The translations under genes were made by a program, and so were the position numbers. Shown piece by piece: positions 1 through 5,458 of a stretch of 5,458 nt of DNA. The notes under the pieces were generated by a model that ran no database searches, was not told the origin of the DNA, and saw nothing but the letters and a program-made list of their open reading frames with translations. The DNA comes from Gemmatimonadota bacterium (GTDB lineage: Bacteria; Gemmatimonadota; Gemmatimonadetes; Palauibacterales; Palauibacteraceae), in the NCBI GenBank assembly GCA_016649455.1, contig JAENXO010000203.1:1-5458 (forward strand), given 5' to 3'. Each line of letters starts with the position of its first letter. Position 1 is the stretch's first letter.

Positions 1-1431
<1,431 letters not shown>

Positions 1432-1439
1432 TCTCGGCG

Positions 1440-1480
1440 ACGCCACCGGCCCCGGAGCACAGCTTCGGGGCCGGTGGCGT
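1440..1480. terminator. Long GC-rich hairpin after katG, probably bidirectional terminator
   Basis: The arms 1441-1454 and 1466-1479 are perfect reverse complements (14 bp, CGCCACCGGCCCCG). The stem extends by A1440-T1480 outside and by three further pairs inside (one G-T), leaving a five-base loop. It begins eight bases after the katG stop. There is no T-run on either side, so it is not a textbook intrinsic terminator, although GC-rich organisms often use such stems. Only five bases separate it from a minus-strand stop codon at 1486-1488, which suggests it once served two convergent genes. Confidence 0.75.
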
Positions 1481-1485
1481 AAGGG

Positions 1486-1587
1486 CTAGAGCGTGATGTC
1501 GGTCCCGATATGCACGCGGGCCAGGGCCGCGCGGCCGACGCGCCGGATGGCGAGCACGAACGCCAACAGGCAGGTGGCGGTCGCGGA
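1486..1587 (-). pseudogene. Possible 3' remnant of an unidentified minus-strand gene convergent to katG
   Basis: Read on the minus strand, this stretch gives 33 codons followed by TAG. Thirty-two of the 33 sense codons end in G or C, as in the real genes here. The peptide looks protein-like: a hydrophobic segment (CLLAFVLAI) followed by a basic one (RRVGRAALARV) and the end HIGTDITL, as at the end of a membrane protein. In the same frame further upstream, from 1588 to 1680, only about 18 of 31 codons end in G or C and there is no ATG, so the coding character stops abruptly near 1588. The stop lies five bases from the hairpin at 1440-1480, the position expected for a gene converging on katG. 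I do not recognise the family. A plus-strand frame starting GTG at 1493 shares the same G/C-rich phase, but its peptide is arginine-rich and unconvincing. Confidence 0.35.
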
Positions 1588-1691
1588 ACTTCTACTCTTG
1601 CATGTTACGTTTCGCGATCTCGTAGTGCTAACCGATCCCCGAAGGCCGAGGCCCGTTGTCCGGTTCGCTCGGCTCCGGTATCCTCCGATCC
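1588..1691 (+). promoter_or_regulatory. AT-richer leader and probable promoter region of the porin-like gene
   Basis: Base composition shifts near 1588 from very GC-rich to mixed sequence, as expected where a promoter lies. A weak candidate -35 is TTGCAT at 1598-1603 with a poor -10 (TAGTGC) at 1623-1628. The 19-base spacing is long, so this assignment is tentative. A perfect 6-bp inverted repeat, GCCGAG at 1645-1650 and CTCGGC at 1668-1673, could form a small hairpin in the 5' leader. No Shine-Dalgarno-like purine run precedes the ATG at 1692. Confidence 0.3.
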
Positions 1692-2876
1692 ATGAAGCGG
1701 CGGCCGAGAAATGCCCAGATCACGCGGTGGCTGATCGTGGCGATCGTGATGTCTTTCGGGCATGTTCCGGCGGCTCGGGCGCAGGAAGACGACGCAGAAC
1801 CTCCCTTGCTCGACCCGTACGGCGATTTCCGGCTGCGCATGGAGCAGGACTGGGATTCGCGCCAGGGCGACGGGACGGAGCTCGACGATCGCTTGCGCCT
1901 GCGATTCCGACTGCGAGGCGGACTCATCGTGAACGTCACCGAACGGTGGTCGGCCCGGGTCCAGTTGCGTAGCGGACCGCACGACTCGCAGCAGTCTCCC
2001 CACATCACGATCTACGACTTCGACGGCGGTGCGAACGGTCCGTACCAGTTCAACTTCGATTACTGGTACGCGTCGTACCGACATGAGGGATTGGAGATCT
2101 GGGCGGGACGGAACGAATTATCATTCGACCATCAGGACGATCTGTTCCTGATCGACAACGTGACATTCGCCGGCGTAGGCGGATCGTACCGCCGCGAGCT
2201 CGGCCAGGGCCGGCTGTCACTGGCGGCCAACTACGTCGCCCTGCCGGCGGGCATGCGAAACTTCTCGGGCACCAGCTTCATCGGGCAGGTCGCCTACGAT
2301 CGGAATTGGGATCAGATCGGATTCTCGGCCGCGGCTGGAGTATTTGCCAGCCGGGCGGACCCGGACGACCCGGATGGCGAGCTGCTGCTGACCGAGAACA
2401 ACACCCGCGACTACGATCTGCTGAATCTACAAGTCCAGTTCCGAACCACGGCGTTCGGGCAGCCGTTGCGGCTCGGTGCCGACTACAGTCGTAACCTGCG
2501 GGACTACAGTGGTGCCCCCGCAGGCAGCTTCAGCGAGTTTCACAGGGATCACCTCGATGGCTACGTGGTCGAGGCACTCTGGGGCGCGAGCGAAGATGGA
2601 GGTGATTTTCAGCTCGGGTACTACTACTCGCATGTCGAAGCGCTGGCCGCCAACAGCTCCTACATCCAGGACGACTGGGCGCGCTGGGGCACATCCACGC
2701 AGTCGCGGCTTACGAACATGAAAGGCAGCGAATTCCGGTTTCTGTTTACGATCACTCCAAGCCAGAACATCTTCGCCCGCCTGTTCTTCGTGGACGCGAT
2801 CGATCTGCTTCAGCCCGGCGACACCTTCCTCGAGGACGGCAAACGCTTCCGGATCGAGTACAACATCGCCTTCTGA
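1692..2876 (+). CDS. Putative porin, outer-membrane beta-barrel protein
   Basis: The 394-residue product starts with a Sec signal peptide: basic MKRRPRNAQITR, a hydrophobic core WLIVAIVMSF, and an ARA|Q cleavage site after residue 30. The mature part has no further membrane helix. It alternates polar and hydrophobic or aromatic residues in short strands such as GDFRLRMEQD (45-54), RLRLRFRLRGG (67-77), FQLGYYYSH (306-314) and FRFLFTIT (348-355), and ends in Phe (RFRIEYNIAF), the usual signal for barrel insertion. The opening YGDFRLR followed by a strand pair and the acidic loops resemble the 'putative porin' family (Porin_5-like, from memory). An alginate-export-type barrel is an alternative. 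The expected role is passive or selective passage of small solutes, with the substrate unknown. The ATG at 1692 is chosen because the signal peptide begins there; an in-frame TTG at 1656 would add 12 residues in front of it. No Shine-Dalgarno sequence is visible. The gene is convergent with the TPR gene. Confidence 0.8.
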   Translation: MKRRPRNAQITRWLIVAIVMSFGHVPAARAQEDDAEPPLLDPYGDFRLRMEQDWDSRQGDGTELDDRLRLRFRLRGGLIVNVTERWSARVQLRSGPHDSQQSPHITIYDFDGGANGPYQFNFDYWYASYRHEGLEIWAGRNELSFDHQDDLFLIDNVTFAGVGGSYRRELGQGRLSLAANYVALPAGMRNFSGTSFIGQVAYDRNWDQIGFSAAAGVFASRADPDDPDGELLLTENNTRDYDLLNLQVQFRTTAFGQPLRLGADYSRNLRDYSGAPAGSFSEFHRDHLDGYVVEALWGASEDGGDFQLGYYYSHVEALAANSSYIQDDWARWGTSTQSRLTNMKGSEFRFLFTITPSQNIFARLFFVDAIDLLQPGDTFLEDGKRFRIEYNIAF

Positions 2877-2982
2877 GCGGCGGTGCCTGGCAATACGACC
2901 GCCGCAGCCATCAGAACACGTTCCGTGCCCTGATCGAGTCCATGCGGCGGATCATCGGCCTCCGTTTTGCCACCGTTTCTGA

Positions 2983-3014
2983 CTCTGTTGCCCACACAGC
3001 TTGGCGCAACAGAG
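2983..3014. terminator. Inverted repeat between convergent genes, possible terminator
   Basis: CTCTGTTGC (2983-2991) and GCAACAGAG (3006-3014) are perfect 9-bp complements around a 14-base loop, and a CC/GG pairing inside could lengthen the stem by way of a bulge. It lies 106 bases past the porin-like stop and 70 bases past the TPR gene stop, so it could end transcription from either side. There is no T-run. An alternative fold pairs 2979-2990 with 3037-3048 and excludes this one. Confidence 0.4.
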
Positions 3015-3022
3015 CTTGCCGA

Positions 3023-3048
3023 CTGACTCAGCAAACCAACGCAGTCAG
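3023..3048. repeat. Short inverted repeat in the convergent intergenic gap
   Basis: CTGACT (3023-3028) and AGTCAG (3043-3048) are perfect complements with a 14-base loop. The right arm is also part of the alternative 12-base pairing with 2979-2990. The motif CTGACTC occurs at 2979-2985 and again at 3023-3029 in direct orientation. Stability is modest and the role is unknown. Confidence 0.3.
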
Positions 3049-3075
3049 GTCCGCGTCCAGGGGCTCGGTGCGGAC
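3049..3075 (-). terminator. Small hairpin just downstream of the TPR gene, possible terminator
   Basis: GTCCGC (3049-3054) and GCGGAC (3070-3075) are perfect complements with a 15-base loop. On the minus strand the stem begins nine bases after the TPR gene stop codon, a typical terminator position. The six-base stem is short and no clear T-run follows, so the call rests mainly on location. Confidence 0.35.
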
Positions 3076-3084
3076 ACCCTGATT

Positions 3085-5199
3085 CTACGGCGTATCGCGC
3101 TGGTCCCGGTAGCGCGCCATGATGGAATCCACCGAGGCGTCATCCAGCCCAGCTCGCTCCAGTAGCGCTTCGAAGCGGGGATCCCCGCGCAGAATGTCGA
3201 GGTCCGGGTCGGTCCTCAGGGCCCACCCCTCCGTGTTCGCCGCGACCGCCTCGTCGAGCAGCTCGAAGGCTCGGTCGTAGTCTCCGAGTGCAGCGTACGC
3301 CTCTGCCATGCTCCGGAGCTCCTGCGGCCAGGCTGGATCGTCCCTGAGTTTCTCCACGTCCGAGAGAATCGCCCGCGCCTCATCGGCTCTGCCGGCCATC
3401 GCGTACGTCACGGAGATTCCGACGGGGTTGAATGGATCAGCGGGGGCGGACTCGTTCTCCCGCTCCCACGCCGCGAATGCTTCGTCGTACCGGCCGCGGG
3501 TCGACTCCACCCAGGCGAGAGTTCGCCAGTTCCAGGGATCACCGGGCCTCAACTCTATCAAACGGTGAAGCTCGTTCGCGGCCACCTCGTACTCGCCCCG
3601 CAGGTAGTGGATGTACGGAACTGCGGCTGCGACGATCAGATCCACCTCCGCGGCCCGGCGGGCAGACACGAGGGCCTCGTCGAGCTGGCCGAGCTCCACG
3701 AGTGTCAAGACTTTCGCGAAGTACCCCGACCCGAGGTCGGGCATGAACTCGATCGTGCGATCCGCCTGCAGCAACGATTCGAGATATCGTCGGTTTCCGC
3801 GGAGCGCTCCCGTCAGCGCGGCGTTGATGGTGCCGGACAGCGGGTCCAACTCGTGTGCGCGGCGTATGTCGTCGAGCGCCTCCTCGGGCCGGCCCGTCGT
3901 CCAGAGCAGCACGCCGTACCAGTGGTGCGCGGTCGCGTAGCTCGGGTTCAGCGCGATCGCACGCCGATACCCCCTCTCCGCCACCTCGAGCTGGATCGGG
4001 TCCGCCCCGTAGTAGAGGGCGGCGCTGTTGAAGACCCATTCGTTGGTCCCCGCGAGGGCGTAGGCGAGCGCCGTGTGCGCCTCCGCCAGATTCTCGTCCA
4101 GCTCTAGCGCCCGCTCGGCCGCGATGCGGGCCAGCGGCAGCGCCTCGTCTCGCGGCATGTGGTTGTAGTTGGCAAGCAGCGAGTAGCTGTCCGCGATCCC
4201 CGCATACGCAGCGGCGTACGATGAGTCGCGCTCGATCGCCTGCTGGAAGTACTCGATCGCCGTCTCGATGCCGTCTCGCGTCCGCATGTTCCAGAAGTAG
4301 CGGCCCCGCGTGTAGAGATTGTACGCCTCCAGGTCTTCCGTCGGCCGCGCTTCGATTCGGGATCTGACCTCTGGTGTGAGGGTGGCCTCGAGCGCCGCCG
4401 CCACCTGCTTCACCAGGTCGCTCCGGATCGCGAACAGGTTCGCGGTCGTCAGCTCTTCGTCGTACGTCTCGCCCCACAGGTGTTCGTCCGTCTCCGCGTC
4501 GATCAGCTGCATGTTGACCCGTACCCGACCGCCGACCCGGTCCACGCTCCCCTCGAGCACGGTCTCGACCCCGAGCTCGGCGCCGATCTCGGGCATCGGC
4601 TTCGGGTTGTCCCGGTACGACATGACGGAGGTGCGCGAGATCACCTTGAGCGAACCGATCTTCGAAAGCTGGGTCAGCAGGTCGTCGTGCATCCCATCGG
4701 AGAAGATCACGGCCTCTTCGTCTGCTCCGGCCGCCCGCGTGGTGAACGGGAGCACGGCGATCGAACGGATCCGTTCAGCACCCTCGACTGAGGCGGGATT
4801 CACCTCGCCACCCTGACTTCCCTGTCGTCCGATCCACCAGCCACCGCCGAACAGGAGCACGATGCCCACGACGGCCAGGAGACCCGCTGGCAAGCGTTGG
4901 CTCGCCGGCGCCGAAACGATCTCCTCGATCTCGCTTTCTGAAGCGTCCTCGGTCCGCACGAGTCCCTCGGGTGTCTGCTCGAACACCCAGGCGAGGACCA
5001 TGGCAATGGGAAGGCCGAGCATCGAGAGCACGAGGACGAGCCGGACTGTCCATTCGGGCAGGCCTAGCAGTGGGAAGGCGAGGTCAGCGACCTGCAGCAC
5101 CACGAAGGCAGTCGCCCCGTAGACGGCCATCACCCGAAACACCTTGCGGCGCTTCAGCTCGGCGAACAGGTGCGGCAGGTGTGACGGTGTTTGGGCCAT
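3085..5199 (-). CDS. Membrane-anchored FlgO/TolB-like domain and TPR repeat protein
   Basis: The product has 704 residues. Residues 13-25 (AELKRRKVFRVMA) are basic and cytoplasmic-looking. Two probable membrane helices follow at about 26-46 and 51-73, then a TPEG linker, an acidic stretch (84-95) and a third helix at about 104-123. Residues 145-270 match the FlgO/TolB N-terminal-like domain, with IAVLPF, FSDGMHDDLLTQLS, LKVISRTSVMSY and a VLEGSV-RVNMQLIDA stretch. About ten TPR-like helical pairs fill 290-656, clear at 421-454, 488-521, 554-587 and 624-656. The end, DPDLDILRGDPRFEALL, is typical of this group. Such proteins are often annotated as TPR or 'adenylate cyclase' proteins, but no cyclase or kinase domain is present. 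The likely role is a scaffold or sensor holding protein partners at the inner membrane; this is inference. The ATG at 5199 fits the family start better than the in-frame TTG at 5235. No Shine-Dalgarno sequence is seen. It lies 89 bp after a cytochrome c gene on the same strand. Confidence 0.9.
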   Translation of the reverse strand: MAQTPSHLPHLFAELKRRKVFRVMAVYGATAFVVLQVADLAFPLLGLPEWTVRLVLVLSMLGLPIAMVLAWVFEQTPEGLVRTEDASESEIEEIVSAPASQRLPAGLLAVVGIVLLFGGGWWIGRQGSQGGEVNPASVEGAERIRSIAVLPFTTRAAGADEEAVIFSDGMHDDLLTQLSKIGSLKVISRTSVMSYRDNPKPMPEIGAELGVETVLEGSVDRVGGRVRVNMQLIDAETDEHLWGETYDEELTTANLFAIRSDLVKQVAAALEATLTPEVRSRIEARPTEDLEAYNLYTRGRYFWNMRTRDGIETAIEYFQQAIERDSSYAAAYAGIADSYSLLANYNHMPRDEALPLARIAAERALELDENLAEAHTALAYALAGTNEWVFNSAALYYGADPIQLEVAERGYRRAIALNPSYATAHHWYGVLLWTTGRPEEALDDIRRAHELDPLSGTINAALTGALRGNRRYLESLLQADRTIEFMPDLGSGYFAKVLTLVELGQLDEALVSARRAAEVDLIVAAAVPYIHYLRGEYEVAANELHRLIELRPGDPWNWRTLAWVESTRGRYDEAFAAWERENESAPADPFNPVGISVTYAMAGRADEARAILSDVEKLRDDPAWPQELRSMAEAYAALGDYDRAFELLDEAVAANTEGWALRTDPDLDILRGDPRFEALLERAGLDDASVDSIMARYRDQRDTP

Positions 5200-5288
5200 G
5201 CGGGAAAGATCAACCGGCAAGGGCGGCGCTAGCAACCTGGGCGGCGGACGAGGCCGCGCGAATGCTGGTCAGGCGGGCAGGCCAGTCG

Positions 5289-5458
5289 TCACGGTTCGAG
5301 ACTCGCCGCGTAAGCGACGATATCGACGATGTCCGCGATCGTGAGGTTCACCACCGCCCCGTCCATGAGTTCAGACCAGGCACCGTTACGGTTTCCCCGC
5401 TGGAAGTCGTAGAGCTGTCGCGCCAGGTAGCTCGGCGAGCGGCCCGCAATCGCGGGAA
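5289..5458 (-). CDS. c-type cytochrome, C-terminal 55 residues (5' end outside window)
   Basis: The minus-strand frame entering from the right edge ends at TGA (5289-5291). The visible segment reads IAGRSPSYLARQLYDFQRG, then a WSELM motif, then LTIADIVDIVAYAASLEP. This is the C-terminal half of a class I cytochrome c domain of the c4-like or tandem dihaem kind: the Q/RSPSYL-RQL-DF-G helix, a Met that is the expected sixth haem-iron ligand (fragment residue 31), and the last helix with L-xx-D-(I/M)-xx-(I/V)-xx-Y-(A/V)-A-SL. The CxxCH haem-binding motif and the signal peptide must lie to the right of the window. It would carry electrons in the periplasm; its partner is not visible. The family assignment comes from remembered homologues of this well-conserved tail. 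Confidence 0.85.
   Translation of the reverse strand, partial: PAIAGRSPSYLARQLYDFQRGNRNGAWSELMDGAVVNLTIADIVDIVAYAASLEP

Noticed and set aside
1493..1972. Plus-strand open frame from GTG at 1493
   Set aside because: It overlaps the porin-like gene in another frame, its peptide is arginine-rich without recognisable motifs, and the third-position bias in its first part is equally explained by the minus-strand remnant.
2990..3020. Minus-strand GCTCTGTTGCGCCA resembles the GGCTCTGTTGCAAA terminal repeat of IS6-family elements
   Set aside because: Only the first ten or so bases agree, the partner arm forms a local hairpin instead of a distant terminal repeat, and there is no transposase fragment nearby.
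3539..4477. Long 312-codon minus-strand frame inside the TPR gene
   Set aside because: It is an out-of-phase shadow of the TPR gene; its product is rich in Arg, Gly and Ala without domain motifs.
3085..5199. Adenylate cyclase annotation for the TPR protein, as often given to relatives
   Set aside because: No class III cyclase catalytic motifs are present; only membrane helices, the FlgO/TolB-like domain and TPRs are visible.
5211..5245. Possible minus-strand promoter for the TPR gene (TTGCTA and TGATCT, 17-base spacing)
   Set aside because: The -10 element agrees with the consensus at only two of six positions, so it cannot be told from chance.

Overview
The window is GC-rich with strong G/C preference at third codon positions. 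It carries parts or all of four protein genes of Gram-negative type: the last two thirds of a catalase-peroxidase (katG), a complete outer-membrane beta-barrel protein, a complete inner-membrane FlgO/TolB-like plus TPR protein, and the last 55 codons of a c-type cytochrome. The N-terminal block of the TPR protein (an ELKRRKVFRV-like start, then two membrane helices and a TPEG motif) is a style I associate with Gemmatimonadota and related soil or marine phyla. Gemmatimonadota is therefore my best guess, from recalled family style only.

Layout: katG (plus, cut at the left edge) ends at 1431 and is followed at once by a perfect long GC-rich hairpin (1440-1480). Directly beyond it lies a short minus-strand stretch with coding-like base composition and a stop codon, probably the broken 3' end of a lost gene that once converged on katG. 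A more AT-rich leader (about 1588-1691) precedes the porin-like gene (1692-2876, plus). A gap of about 208 bp with three successive inverted repeats separates it from the convergent TPR gene (3085-5199, minus). The cytochrome c gene (from beyond the right edge to 5289, minus) lies 89 bp upstream of the TPR gene and could share its transcript.

Functionally, KatG removes hydrogen peroxide in the cytoplasm, the porin-like protein would let small solutes through the outer membrane, the cytochrome works in periplasmic electron transfer, and the TPR protein is probably a membrane-anchored scaffold with a large soluble part. Nothing in the sequence ties these into one pathway. I see no CRISPR array, tRNA, rRNA, intact insertion sequence or clear new defence or biosynthetic system. 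The most interesting items are the uncharacterised TPR protein with an apparent insertion in one repeat, the gene remnant behind katG, and the stacked inverted repeats between the convergent genes.
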